Assembly (NCBI RefSeq): GCF_029893805.1
Contig: NZ_JARXYP010000002.1
Span: 3,286,001-3,350,000, forward strand
Length of the DNA: 64,000 bases
From: Streptomyces sp. SAI-135
GTDB taxonomy: Bacteria > Actinomycetota > Actinomycetes > Streptomycetales > Streptomycetaceae
Direction of reading: 5' to 3'
Shown in pieces: positions 32,260-42,100 of this stretch (position 1 is the stretch's first letter; every line of letters begins with the position of its first letter). Under the pieces are notes generated by a model. The model was given only the letters and a program-made list of their open reading frames with translations. It was not told the DNA's origin and ran no database searches. Made by a program: the position numbers and the translations under genes.

Positions 32260-32273
32260 CTCTCCTCAGTCCC

Positions 32274-32594
32274 TTACTTCGCAGCCGCGGGGATCTCAGT
32301 GACCTTGATCGCCGTGTACTGCTGGCGGTGGCCCTGACGACGGCGGTAGCCGGTCTTGTTCTTGTAGCGAAGGATGTCGATCTTGACGCCCTTGTGGTGG
32401 TCCACGACCTCGGCCTGGACCTTGATGCCGGCCAGAACCCACGGGTCGCTGGTCACAGCGTCGCCGTCGACAACGAGCAGGGTCGAGAGCTCGACCGTGT
32501 CGCCAACCTTGGCAGTGGAAATCTTGTCAACCTCAACGATGTCGCCGACAGCAACCTTGTGCTGGCGACCACCGCTGCGCACGATGGCGTACAC
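32274..32594 (-). CDS. rplU: 50S ribosomal protein L21
   Basis: A 106-residue L21: VYAIVRSGGRQHKVAVGDIVEVDKI at the start and the C-terminal KNKTGYRRRQGHRQQYTAIKVTEI that contacts 23S rRNA. It begins with GTG at 32592-32594. It leads the rplU-rpmA-obgE operon. The 230 bases upstream, to the hairpin at 32824, hold its promoter and leader; I see no conserved riboswitch-like fold there. Confidence 0.98.
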   Translation of the reverse strand: MYAIVRSGGRQHKVAVGDIVEVDKISTAKVGDTVELSTLLVVDGDAVTSDPWVLAGIKVQAEVVDHHKGVKIDILRYKNKTGYRRRQGHRQQYTAIKVTEIPAAAK

Positions 32595-32823
32595 GCGGAT
32601 CTCACTCTCACTCGAAGAACGGCATCCCCGCAGGCCAGCCGCCCGGACAAGAGCACGGGCGACCTCTCCCGGACACCGGAGTACCCGGAAGGAAAAGGTT
32701 TACGGGGACGTGGCGGCCGCTATGGACACGCCGACGGTCAAGGTTACGGGGCCCCGGCGCGGGGGTCAAACCGGACCTCGGACCGCCCGGGAAGCGGGAG
32801 GACCGCAGGGCTGAACGGGTGAG

Positions 32824-32857
32824 GTCCACCGGGCCGGCGGTACCCGGCCCGGTGGAC
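32824..32857. terminator. terminator of the rml operon
   Basis: A 13-bp perfect inverted repeat (GTCCACCGGGCCG at 32824-32836 with 32845-32857) lies 12 bases past the stop of the last rml-operon gene. It separates that operon from rplU transcription. Confidence 0.85.
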
Positions 32858-32868
32858 GAAACCCGTTG

Positions 32869-33762
32869 TCAGCCGGTGACCGCCCGGATGCTGCGGCGGA
32901 TCGGCGCGAACGCCGAACGGGAGCGGCGCAGGTTGCGGGCCCGCACGAGGGCCGGCCAGAAGTCCGCCCCGAGCAGGATCTCGCCCTGGACGGCGTTCTT
33001 GCGCAGGAGCACCTCCTCCGGAACGACCTGCGGGTCGTCGGCGACGTACTCCTCGATGATCTTGTCGTAGTTGTCCTTCAGCACGGTGCTGGTCGGATCG
33101 GCACCGAAGACGGCCACGACACCGGTCGGCTTGGTGTCGAGCTCCACCACCTCGAGATCGGGGCGGAAGCGCCGCAGCACCTGCGCCACCTTGAACACGT
33201 CGCCGGTCCACATGCCCGTGTGCCGGTCGCGAGCCGCCTCGTCGACGTTGCGGGGCAGCATGTCGTCCAGCACGATCACGCTCGACCAGCGCGAGTGCCG
33301 CTCGACGTTCATGAAGTCCCGCAGCGCGAACTCGAAGAGGTGCATGCCGTCGATGAACGCCAGCTCGATCCGCGGGTCGCTGCCCAGGAGGTTCAGCGGA
33401 TCGCGGCGGGCCAGCGCACGGAACGGGTTGCGGCCGTTGCGCAGGTGGATCAACGGGTCCTTGCGCTTGAAGAAGTCGTCGCTCGTGGCCTTGACCATGT
33501 GCACATCGCAACTGACCTCGGACGTCACCTTGAACGCCGGGTCGACGGCGACCGTGGGCACTCGGGACAGCGTCAGGCTGCGGCCGTCGTTCACTCCAAT
33601 CTCAAGGTAGTTACGGGGACGATAGACCCTGTGCAGCTGGCGGAGAAACCCGTGCCGATCCACGTAAAGTGCGCCCTTCACTGATGGCTGACGACTAAGC
33701 GATTCACGGAAGCTAGCCGGGGTTCGACCGGGGAGTAAACACCTACCGTCCAGTAACTTCAT
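32869..33762 (-). CDS. class I SAM-dependent methyltransferase-like protein
   Basis: A 297-residue protein. NYLEIGVNDGRSLTLS at about 50-66 is the SAM-binding motif I of a Rossmann-fold methyltransferase of the Methyltransf_24 type. It continues with TVAVDPAFKV and ELAFIDGMHLFEFALRDF, where the acidic residue after a beta strand fits the family. The C-terminus is basic (RARNLRRSRS). ATG 33760-33762 is six bases after the rmlC stop, so it is the last gene of the operon. It probably O-methylates a rhamnose-containing glycan or its precursor, by inference from context. The acceptor is unknown. Confidence 0.75.
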   Translation of the reverse strand: MKLLDGRCLLPGRTPASFRESLSRQPSVKGALYVDRHGFLRQLHRVYRPRNYLEIGVNDGRSLTLSRVPTVAVDPAFKVTSEVSCDVHMVKATSDDFFKRKDPLIHLRNGRNPFRALARRDPLNLLGSDPRIELAFIDGMHLFEFALRDFMNVERHSRWSSVIVLDDMLPRNVDEAARDRHTGMWTGDVFKVAQVLRRFRPDLEVVELDTKPTGVVAVFGADPTSTVLKDNYDKIIEEYVADDPQVVPEEVLLRKNAVQGEILLGADFWPALVRARNLRRSRSAFAPIRRSIRAVTG

Positions 33763-33768
33763 AGGCTT

Positions 33769-34356
33769 TCAGAGTGTGGAGCGATAAGCGACGCAGTCCT
33801 CATAACGGGGCAGCAGTCCCTGTGCCGCAGCCTCCGCCAGCGTCGGGGCAGCGGCGTCCTTGTCCGAAAGCAGCGGTTCCACATCCGTCGGCCATTCGAT
33901 CCCCAGCTCGGGATCGAGCGGATGAATGCCGTGCTCCCGCCCCGGCGAATAACCCTCGGAACAGAGGTAGACGACGGTCGCGTCATCGGTCAGCGCCAGG
34001 AAGGCGTGTCCGAGACCCTCGGAAAGATAGACCGAGGTGTGCGTCTCGTCGTCGAGCCGGACCAGCTCCCACTGCCCGTAGGTGGGGGAGCCGACCCGGA
34101 TGTCGACGACCGCGTCGAGCACGGCGCCGCGTACGCACTTCACGTACTTGGCCTGGCTCGGCGGCACGTCGGCGAAGTGCACACCGCGGAGGGTGCCGCG
34201 CCGGGAGACCGAGCAGTTCGCCTGGGCGAGGGACAGGCCGTGCCCGGTGCTCTCGCGGAAGTCCGCTCCGCGGAACCACTCGTGGAAACTGCCGCGCTCG
34301 TCCGGGAAGACGCTGGGCTCGTGGACCCAGGCGCCTTCGATCGAAAGGGGCTTCAT
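33769..34356 (-). CDS. rmlC: dTDP-4-dehydrorhamnose 3,5-epimerase
   Basis: A 195-residue cupin epimerase converting dTDP-4-keto-6-deoxyglucose to its L-lyxo form. Conserved segments are VFPDERGSFHEWFR, QANCSVSRRGTLRGVHFAD (catalytic His), KYVKCVRGAVLDAVVDIRVGSPTYG and the catalytic Tyr region ATVVYLCSEGYSPGREHGI. The start is ATG at 34354-34356, 20 bases after the GT2 stop. It is slightly longer at the C-terminus than enterobacterial RmlC, like other actinobacterial forms. Confidence 0.95.
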   Translation of the reverse strand: MKPLSIEGAWVHEPSVFPDERGSFHEWFRGADFRESTGHGLSLAQANCSVSRRGTLRGVHFADVPPSQAKYVKCVRGAVLDAVVDIRVGSPTYGQWELVRLDDETHTSVYLSEGLGHAFLALTDDATVVYLCSEGYSPGREHGIHPLDPELGIEWPTDVEPLLSDKDAAAPTLAEAAAQGLLPRYEDCVAYRSTL

Positions 34357-34376
34357 GATGAAGCGGGACCTCCGGT

Positions 34377-35969
34377 TCAGGATGAGAGAACTCGTTTGAC
34401 CTTCTTGGCGACTTTTCGCCAGGTGGCCTCGGACTCCGGGGACTTGTCCGGGACCGGGTGCATGTTTCCGCCGATGTCGAGCGCGAGCCGCCCGTCCCTG
34501 GTCCAGTACGGAGCGGCCTGGATGTTCAGGCGCTGGGACCGCTCACCGCCGCAGGGCAGCAGCTCGCTGACCGGGCCGCCCTCGATCCGGGCCATGCGCT
34601 CGATCCCGAGCAGCTGGACGTTGACGTGGACGTCGTACAGCCCCTTGGGGAGCCGGCCTCCGCACGCCGCCGTGTCGGGATCGATGCGGACGGTTCCCGT
34701 GATCTCCACCGTTCCGTCGGAGGCCACCGTCACCTTGGACTCGACGTCGGCGAACCAGGCCTGCGCCTTGTTGCGCTGACGCAGCTGGAAATCGACGACC
34801 GCGCGGTTGTCGATGTCCTTGAAGGACCACTCCGGCCCGCCGTCGATCCCCTGGACCACGGCGAGGTCGAGGCCGTAGCCGTCGCCCAGCTTCCTCACCT
34901 TCACCGTGGCACCGTCCTGGTAGCGCAGCCGCGCGCGGAACGGTGCGACCAGCACGCCCCGCCGCCAGCGCGCCGGGCCGCTGAACTCGACCTCGCTGAC
35001 GGCGTCACGGTAGCGCTCGGCCACCTTGCGCAGATCCTCGACACGGTCGGCCTCGAGGAGTTCGGCACGGAACCGCCACAGCGGCGGCAGCCCCTCACGG
35101 ACGGAGTCCGAGTACTCCTCGACCGCGACCTTACGGGCCGCCTCGTAGTGCCCCATGCTGAAGGGATCGCCCTTGAGGAAGCCCCCTGTGGAGGTGTTCC
35201 GCAGGACCTCGACGCGGTAGTTGCGCGTCAGGAAGGCGTCGCGAACCGGTCCCGGGCTCGTGTTGGCCTTCACGATCTGCGCGGTCTTGGCGAGCCAGGG
35301 GTAGTAGTCCTCCGGCTCGGTCCGGCTCTTGCTGTTGTTGCTGCCGTCGTCGCGCTTGCTCCAGTCGTAGCACACGACATCGCCGACTATCGTGATGCGC
35401 TTGGCGAGCGGATAGGCCTTCGCCAGGAACATCTGGTCCTCCAGGCGGCAGCGCCCTTCCTGGAACTTGATGTCGTTGTCGAGCAGGAACTGACGGCGGA
35501 ACATCTTGTGCGGGGTCAGCGTCTCGTACAGCTCGGCGAAGTCCGGGCCGACCGCGTCGGCCGACTCGCGGAAAAGGCGGATGGGGCCGCGCATGTTGCC
35601 CTTGACCTTGCCGACGACGATGTCGGAATTGTTCTTGCGTGCCCGGTCGTACATCACCTGCAGGGCCTTCGGGCCCAGGGCGTCGTCCTGGTCGAGGAAA
35701 TGGATGTACTCGCCGCGCGCGTTGGCGACACCGACATTGCGCGGACGTCCGGGCCAGCCGGAGTTCGGCATGGAAAATATTCGGAAGTTCTCCGCATTGT
35801 CGGCTATCTTCTTCAGCCGCTCCGCGGAATCATCGGTCGATCCGTCGTCGACAAAGATCACCTCGAACTCGTCCTGAGGCATTGACTGCTTCAGGAGCGA
35901 GTTGATCGGGCGCTCGATGTAGACCCCCGCGTTGTAGACCGGGATGATGATGCTGACCTTCACGGTCAT
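34377..35969 (-). CDS. GT2-family glycosyltransferase with C-terminal beta domain (530 aa)
   Basis: A GT-A transferase: VSIIIPVYNAGVYIERPINSLLKQ, FVDDGSTDDSAERL and the metal motif FLDQDDALG at 91-99. PNSGWPGRPRNVGVANARG resembles the corresponding segment of the GT2 at 21967-23175, so both belong to the TagF-associated group. Residues about 330-530 form a predicted beta-rich domain of unknown role, ending in a basic helix KKVKRVL. The ATG overlaps the rmlD stop by 4 bp. Within an rml operon it is the probable rhamnosyltransferase using the dTDP-rhamnose made by its neighbours. Confidence 0.88.
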   Translation of the reverse strand: MTVKVSIIIPVYNAGVYIERPINSLLKQSMPQDEFEVIFVDDGSTDDSAERLKKIADNAENFRIFSMPNSGWPGRPRNVGVANARGEYIHFLDQDDALGPKALQVMYDRARKNNSDIVVGKVKGNMRGPIRLFRESADAVGPDFAELYETLTPHKMFRRQFLLDNDIKFQEGRCRLEDQMFLAKAYPLAKRITIVGDVVCYDWSKRDDGSNNSKSRTEPEDYYPWLAKTAQIVKANTSPGPVRDAFLTRNYRVEVLRNTSTGGFLKGDPFSMGHYEAARKVAVEEYSDSVREGLPPLWRFRAELLEADRVEDLRKVAERYRDAVSEVEFSGPARWRRGVLVAPFRARLRYQDGATVKVRKLGDGYGLDLAVVQGIDGGPEWSFKDIDNRAVVDFQLRQRNKAQAWFADVESKVTVASDGTVEITGTVRIDPDTAACGGRLPKGLYDVHVNVQLLGIERMARIEGGPVSELLPCGGERSQRLNIQAAPYWTRDGRLALDIGGNMHPVPDKSPESEATWRKVAKKVKRVLSS

Positions 35970-36865
35970 GGGTTCCCCTCCTGGAGCTCCGCGACCAACA
36001 CGGGCATCGCGCAGCTGAGACTCTCGGACCAGTCACGAATCGGTTCGATGCCGGCCTGCTGCCAGCGGTTGTGCCCCAGCACGCTGTACGCGGGCCTGGG
36101 CGCGGGGCGGGCGAACGCCGCGCTGGTGGTCGGCCGGACCCGCTCCGGGTCGGCGCCCAGCAGCCGGAAGATCTCCCGGGTGAGCCCGAACCACGTCGTC
36201 TCGCCACTGCTGGTGCCGTGGTACACACCGGCGGGAGCGGTCCCCGCGAGCGCGGCCTCGCCGAGACGCACCAGGCGGTCCGCCAGGTCGACGGTCCAGG
36301 TGGGCTGGCCACGCTGGTCGTCGACGACGTCGAGGGTGTCCTTGACGCGCTCCAGCTTGATCATCGTGTGCACGAAGTTGCCGCCGCCCGCGCCGTACAG
36401 CCAGGCCGTGCGGACCACGTAGCCGGTCTCCGGGAGCGTGGCGAGGACCGCCTGCTCGCCGGCCAGCTTGGTGCGGCCGTAGGCGCTGCGGGGCGCGGTG
36501 GGCGCGTCCTCGGCGTACGGCGTGGTGGCGTCCCCGGCGAACACGTAGTCCGTCGAGACGTGCAGCAGGACGGCGCCGGTGCGGGCGCACGCGGCGGCCA
36601 GGTGGGCCGGGCCGTCGCCGTTGACGGCGAGCGCCTCGTCCTCACGGGTCTCGGCGTCGTCGACGGCCGTCCAGGCGGCGCAGTTGACGACCACGGCGGG
36701 CCGGTGCTCGTCGAGGGCCGCGCTCACCGCGTCGGCGTCGGTGAGGTCCAGCGCCTTGCGGTCGAGCGCGACATACCGCTCCCCCGCCCGGTCCAGCCGG
36801 GCCAGGAGGTCCTGGCCCAGCATCCCGCCCGCGCCCGTGACCAGCCAGGTGCGGTTGTCGGTCAC
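35966..36865 (-). CDS. rmlD: dTDP-4-dehydrorhamnose reductase
   Basis: A 299-residue SDR-type enzyme making dTDP-L-rhamnose with NADPH. It shows WLVTGAGGMLGQDLLARL (cofactor loop), NCAAWTAVDDAE, HVSTDYVFAGD and catalytic YGRTKLAGE. The GTG start at 36863-36865 overlaps the rmlB stop as GTGA, and its own stop overlaps the GT2 start as ATGA, so three genes are translationally chained. Confidence 0.96.
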   Translation of the reverse strand: MTDNRTWLVTGAGGMLGQDLLARLDRAGERYVALDRKALDLTDADAVSAALDEHRPAVVVNCAAWTAVDDAETREDEALAVNGDGPAHLAAACARTGAVLLHVSTDYVFAGDATTPYAEDAPTAPRSAYGRTKLAGEQAVLATLPETGYVVRTAWLYGAGGGNFVHTMIKLERVKDTLDVVDDQRGQPTWTVDLADRLVRLGEAALAGTAPAGVYHGTSSGETTWFGLTREIFRLLGADPERVRPTTSAAFARPAPRPAYSVLGHNRWQQAGIEPIRDWSESLSCAMPVLVAELQEGNP

Positions 36866-37848
36866 AGCGCGGCACGCTCCTTCAGCGGCTCCCACCAGGC
36901 GCGGTTGTCGCGGTACCACTGGACGGTCTCGGCGAGGCCCTGCTCGAAGCTCTTGCGGGGCTCGTAGCCGAGCTCCTCGCGGATCTTCGTGCAGTCGACG
37001 GAGTAACGGCGGTCGTGGCCCTTGCGGTCCTCGACGTACTCGACGCTGGTCTCCCAGTCGGCGCCGCAGGCCTTCAGCAGCAGACCGGTGAGCTCCTTGT
37101 TGGAGAGCTCGGTGCCGCCGCCGATGTTGTAGACCTCACCCGCGCGGCCCTTGGTGCGCACGAGCTCGATGCCCTGGACGTGGTCGTCGATGTGCAGCCA
37201 GTCGCGGACGTTGCCGCCGTCGCCGTACAGCGGGACCTTCTTGCCGTCGAGGAGGTTGGTCACGAAGAGCGGGATGACCTTCTCGGGGAAGTGGTGGTGC
37301 CCGTAGTTGTTGGAGCAGCGGGTCACCCGCACGTCGAGGCCGTGGGTGCGGTGGTACGACAGCGCGATCAGGTCGCTGGACGCCTTCGCCGAGGAGTACG
37401 GCGAGTTGGGCTCCAGCGGGTGCGTCTCGGGCCAGGAGCCCTCGTCGATCGAGCCGTAGACCTCGTCGGTGGAGATGTGGACGAAGGTCTTGATGCCCGC
37501 GCGGTGGGCCGCGTCGATGAGGGTGTGGGTGCCGACCACGTTGGTGCGCACGAACTCGGCGCCCCCGTCGATGGAACGGTCGACGTGCGACTCGGCGGCG
37601 AAGTGCACCACCTGGTCGTGCTCGGCCATCAGCTTGCCGACCAGCTCGGGGTCGCAGATGTCGCCCTGCACGAAGGCGAATCCGGGGTGCTCGCGCACCT
37701 CGTCGAGGTTGGCCGGGTTGCCCGCGTAGGTCAGCTTGTCGAGGACGGTGACCGAGACGTCACCGGGGCCCTCGGGGCCGAGCACGGTACGGACGTAGTG
37801 CGAGCCGATGAAGCCGGCACCGCCGGTCACCAGAATCCGAGTGGTCAT
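36862..37848 (-). CDS. rmlB: dTDP-glucose 4,6-dehydratase
   Basis: A 328-residue extended SDR enzyme. RILVTGGAGFIGSHYVRT is the NAD-binding loop, HFAAESHVDRSIDGG the substrate region, STDEVYGS the Thr/Asp/Glu catalytic set, and YSSAKASSDL supplies Tyr and Lys. It makes dTDP-4-keto-6-deoxyglucose. Its ATG overlaps the rmlA stop by 4 bp. Confidence 0.97.
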   Translation of the reverse strand: MTTRILVTGGAGFIGSHYVRTVLGPEGPGDVSVTVLDKLTYAGNPANLDEVREHPGFAFVQGDICDPELVGKLMAEHDQVVHFAAESHVDRSIDGGAEFVRTNVVGTHTLIDAAHRAGIKTFVHISTDEVYGSIDEGSWPETHPLEPNSPYSSAKASSDLIALSYHRTHGLDVRVTRCSNNYGHHHFPEKVIPLFVTNLLDGKKVPLYGDGGNVRDWLHIDDHVQGIELVRTKGRAGEVYNIGGGTELSNKELTGLLLKACGADWETSVEYVEDRKGHDRRYSVDCTKIREELGYEPRKSFEQGLAETVQWYRDNRAWWEPLKERAAL

Positions 37849-38912
37849 GAAGAGATCTGCACCTTGCTGTGATCACCGAGCACGAGCCGGTGTGCCTTGG
37901 GGTTACGGGGCGCGGGCGTGACCTCCACGTCACGCCCGATGAGCGAGGCCTCCACCCGGCGTACGCCGGTCACGGACGAGCCACGCAGCACGATGGAGTA
38001 CTCGATTTCGCTGTCCTCGATCCGGCAGTCCTCGGAGACGGACGTGAACGGACCGATGTAGGCGTCGTTGACCACCGTGCCGGCACCGATGATGGCAGGC
38101 CCGACGATCCGGCTGCCACTGACGCTGGCACCCGCCTCGACGCGGACCCGGCCGATGATCTCGCTGCTCTCGTCGACCGTGCCCTCGACCACCGGCTCGA
38201 CGGTCTCCAGGACCGACCGGTTGACCTCCAGCATGTCGGTGACGTTGCCGGTGTCCTTCCAGTAGCCGGAGATGGTCGTGGAGCGGACGTCGCGCTTCTG
38301 GTCGATCAGCCACTGGATGGCGTGGGTGATCTCCAGCTCGCCGCGCCAGGAGGGCTCGATGGAGCGGACGGCCTCGTGGATGGCCGGAGTGAAGAGGTAG
38401 ACGCCGACGAGGGCCAGGTCGCTCTTGGGCTGCTTCGGCTTCTCCTCCAGGCCCACCACCCGGCCGTCGCCGTCGAGTTCGGCGACACCGAAGGAGGTGG
38501 GGTTGGGGACCTTGGTCAGCAGGATCTGCGCGTCGGGGCGCTCGCTGCGGAACTCCTCCACCAGACCGGTGATGCCACCGACGATGAAGTTGTCGCCGAG
38601 GTACATGACGAAGTCCTCGTCACCGAGGAACTCCTGCGCGATGAGCACGGCGTGGGCGAGGCCCAGCGGCGCGTCCTGCGGGATGTAGGTGACCTTGATC
38701 CCGAACTGGGAGCCGTCACCGACCGCCTCACGGATCTCGTCCGCGGTGTCGCCGACGACGATGCCGACCTCACTGATGCCGGCCTCGGCGATCGCCTCCA
38801 GGCCGTAGAAGAGCACGGGCTTGTTGGCGACCGGGACCAGCTGCTTGGCCGAGGTGTGAGTGATCGGACGGAGGCGGGTGCCCGCCCCCCCGGAGAGCAC
38901 GAGAGCCTTCAC
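37845..38912 (-). CDS. rmlA: glucose-1-phosphate thymidylyltransferase (long, StrD-like)
   Basis: A 355-residue nucleotidyltransferase forming dTDP-glucose. The N-terminal LVLSGGAGTRLRPITHTSAKQLVPVANKP and MYLGDNFIVGG are the catalytic core. From about residue 240 a left-handed beta-helix (EIIGRVRVEAGASVSGSRIVGPAIIGAG) gives the long form seen in actinobacterial antibiotic clusters, distinct from the 290-residue RmlA of enterobacteria. The GTG start at 38910-38912 follows AGGGA at six bases. It heads the six-gene rml operon. The spacer 38913-39123 is AT-rich for this genome and has a TATGAT hexamer (minus strand, 38957-38962), a possible -10. Confidence 0.95.
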   Translation of the reverse strand: MKALVLSGGAGTRLRPITHTSAKQLVPVANKPVLFYGLEAIAEAGISEVGIVVGDTADEIREAVGDGSQFGIKVTYIPQDAPLGLAHAVLIAQEFLGDEDFVMYLGDNFIVGGITGLVEEFRSERPDAQILLTKVPNPTSFGVAELDGDGRVVGLEEKPKQPKSDLALVGVYLFTPAIHEAVRSIEPSWRGELEITHAIQWLIDQKRDVRSTTISGYWKDTGNVTDMLEVNRSVLETVEPVVEGTVDESSEIIGRVRVEAGASVSGSRIVGPAIIGAGTVVNDAYIGPFTSVSEDCRIEDSEIEYSIVLRGSSVTGVRRVEASLIGRDVEVTPAPRNPKAHRLVLGDHSKVQISS

Positions 38913-39048
38913 GAAAATCCCTATTTGTCTAAATTAAGCGTCAATCTCGGCTCACATCATAACCCTGTGGACAGGCCAGAGATTCACCGGCCATTCACAC
39001 GACCGATCACCGATTGACAACTTTCCGTCGAACGCCATACCCACAGAA

Positions 39049-39084
39049 TCACGAAATCCGCCCCCGGCGAACCGGGAGCGGATT
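39049..39084 (-). terminator. terminator after the RNase E/G gene
   Basis: CGAAATCCG at 39049-39057 pairs with CGGATTTCG at 39076-39084, with an additional inner CCCGG/CCGGG pairing. It lies 40 bases beyond the RNase gene stop on the minus strand and before the rml promoter region. Confidence 0.75.
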
Positions 39085-39123
39085 TCGATCTTCAGACGGC
39101 TGAAACTGTGCGGTGACCGTCCG

Positions 39124-42100
39124 TCAGGACTCGTCCGCCTGGGTCGAGACCGGCCGCGGCGACTGCTGCTCGGCCGCCACCGTCTTCTTCGCCGCCGCCT
39201 TCTTCGCGGTGGTCTTCTTGGTGGCGGTCTTCTTCGCGGCCGTCTTCTTGGCGGTCGTGGCCTTCTTGGTCGCGGCCTTCTTCGCCGTGGCCTTCTTGGC
39301 CGTCTTCCGGGCCGTCTTCTTGGCCGGCGCCGCCTCCTCGGCGGGCTCCTCCGCGCCGACCGGCTCGGCCTGCGCCTCGGCCGAGGGCACGACCACGACG
39401 GCCGCCTCCTCGGACGCGGTGGGCGCGGTGGCCTTGCGCACGGCACGGCGCCGCGGACGGGCCGGGGCCGCGCTCTCGGCGGCCGGCTCGGGCTCGGCCG
39501 GCGCGGCCACCGGGGCCTGCTCGGCCGGCACCTCGGCCACCGGCGCGGTCTCGGCGACCGTCACCACGGCGGCCTCGGCACCCGTCGGGGAACCGGCCGG
39601 AGCCGACGCCCTGCGGGTGGCCCGGCGACGCGTACGGCCCTGGGGAGCGGCCTCGGGGGCAGCGGCGGGCTCGCTCGCGGCCTCCACGACGGGGTCCTCC
39701 GCGGCGACCGGCTCGGCCTGAGCCTCGGCGGCTGTCTCCGGCTGCACCGGACGCTCGATCTCCGCCTCGGCCGGCACGGCCTGAGCGGTCGGGACCTCGA
39801 CGTCCTCGGAGAGCACGCTCTCCTCGGCCGGCGCCTCGGCACCGCCCGACCTCCGCGAGCTGCCCCGGGGGGCACCGGCCGGAGCGGACGCCCGGCGCCC
39901 GGCCCGGCGACGGCCACGGCCGCGCGTGGCCGCGGCCTCCGCCTCGGCGACGCTGCTGTACAGCTCCTCGTCCGGCGCGAACTCGGCCGGGGTCAGCGCG
40001 ATCGGCTCGGCCACCTCCGCGGCGACCTCCGCCTCGGTCTCGACCTCGATCTCCTCCGGCGCCTCCACGGCGGCCGCGGCCTCGTGGGTGTGCTCGTGCC
40101 CGTCGCCGCCGCGCCCGCGCTTCTTGCGCTTGCCGCCGCCACCGGCGGAGGTCGGCTGCTCCATGTGCACGATGACACCGCGGCCGTTGCAGTGGACGCA
40201 GGTCTCCGAGAAGGACTCCAGCAGACCCTGGCCGACCCGCTTGCGGGTCATCTGGACCAGGCCCAGCGAGGTGACCTCGGCGACCTGGTGCTTGGTCCGG
40301 TCCCGGCCCAGGCACTCAAGGAGACGCCTGAGCACCAGGTCCCGGTTGGACTCCAGGACCATGTCGATGAAGTCGATGACGATGATGCCGCCGAGGTCGC
40401 GCAGCCGGAGCTGGCGCACGATCTCCTCGGCCGCCTCCAGGTTGTTCCTGGTGACCGTCTCCTCGAGGTTGCCGCCCTGGCCGGTGAACTTGCCGGTGTT
40501 GACGTCGACGACGACCATCGCCTCGGTCCGGTCGATCACCAGCGAACCGCCGCTGGGCAGCCAGACCTTGCGGTCCAGGGCCTTGGCGAGCTGCTCGTCG
40601 ATCCGGTACGTGGCGAAGACGTCGACCTCGGAGGTCCACTTCTGGAGCCGCTCGGCGAGGTCGGGGGCCACGTGCGAGACGTATCCGTGGACGGTCTGCC
40701 AGGCCTCGTCACCACTGACGACGACCTTGGAGAAGTCCTCGTTGAAGATGTCGCGGACCACCCGGACGGTCATGTCCGGCTCGCCGTAGAGCAGCGTCGG
40801 GGCGTTGCCGCTCTTCGCCTTCCGCTGGATGTCCTCCCACTGCGCCTGGAGCCGCTCGACGTCGCGGCGCAGCTCGTCCTCGCTGGCGCCCTCGGCGGCG
40901 GTGCGCACGATGACGCCCGCGTCCTCGGGGACGATCTTCTTCAGGATGGTCTTCAGCCGCGCCCGCTCGGTGTCGGGCAGCTTGCGGCTGATGCCGGTCA
41001 TGGAGCCCTCGGGCACGTACACGAGGTAACGGCCCGGGAGGGAGACCTGGCTGGTCAGACGCGCGCCCTTGTGCCCGATCGGGTCCTTGGTGACCTGGAC
41101 GAGCACGGGCTGGCCGGACTTGAGGGCGGACTCGATGCGGCGCGGCCCGTTGGCCATGCCCAGCGCCTCGAAGTTGACCTCACCGGCGTACAGCACCGCG
41201 TTGCGGCCCTTGCCGATGTCGATGAAGGCGGCCTCCATGGACGGCAGGACGTTCTGGACCTTGCCCAGGTAGACGTTGCCGACGTAGGAGGTGGCCTGCT
41301 CCTTGTTGACGTAGTGCTCGACGAGCACCCCGTCCTCGAGCACGCCGATCTGGGTGCGCTCTCCGCTCTGCCGGACGACCATCACCCGCTCGACGGCCTC
41401 GCGGCGGGCCAGGAACTCGGCCTCGGTGATGATCGGGACGCGGCGGCGGCCCTGCTCGCGGCCCTCACGGCGGCGCTGCTTCTTGGCCTCCAGACGCGTC
41501 GAGCCCTTGATGGACTGCACCTCGTCGGACGGCTCGGTCTTCGGGCGCGGCTCGCGCACCTTGACGACGGTGCGCTCCGGGTCGTTGTCACCGGGCTCGG
41601 TGTCGACGGCGGAGTCACCGGCCCGGCGCCTGCGGCGACGGCGGCGACGGCTGCTGGTGCTGGAGCCGCCGGACTCGTCCGAACGGGCGTCCTCGTCGTC
41701 CTCGTCGTCGTGCTCGTCGTCCTCGTCCCGCGCGGACCGCCCGGTGTCCTCGGCGCCTTCGTCGGAGTCGTCCGAGTCCTCGTCACCGGAGGCCTCGGCG
41801 GACTCGCCCCGGCGACGGCGGCGGCCACCGCGCCGGCGGCGGCGCCGCGACCCGGTCTCCTCGGTGTCGTCCCCGTCCGCGGAGTCCTCGGCGGCCTCGT
41901 CCGTCTCCTCCTCATCGACGGCCTCGACGGACTCGTCAGCCTCGACGACGGTCTCGGCGGCGGTCTCCTGCGCCTCTGCCTCGTCACCGGCACCCCGGCG
42001 CCGACGGCGGCGCCGCGAACCGGTCTGCTCCTCGGCGGCGACCGGCTCGACGGACTCGGCCTGCTCGCTCTGCCCGGCCTCCGCCTCCGCGGCGGCCTCG

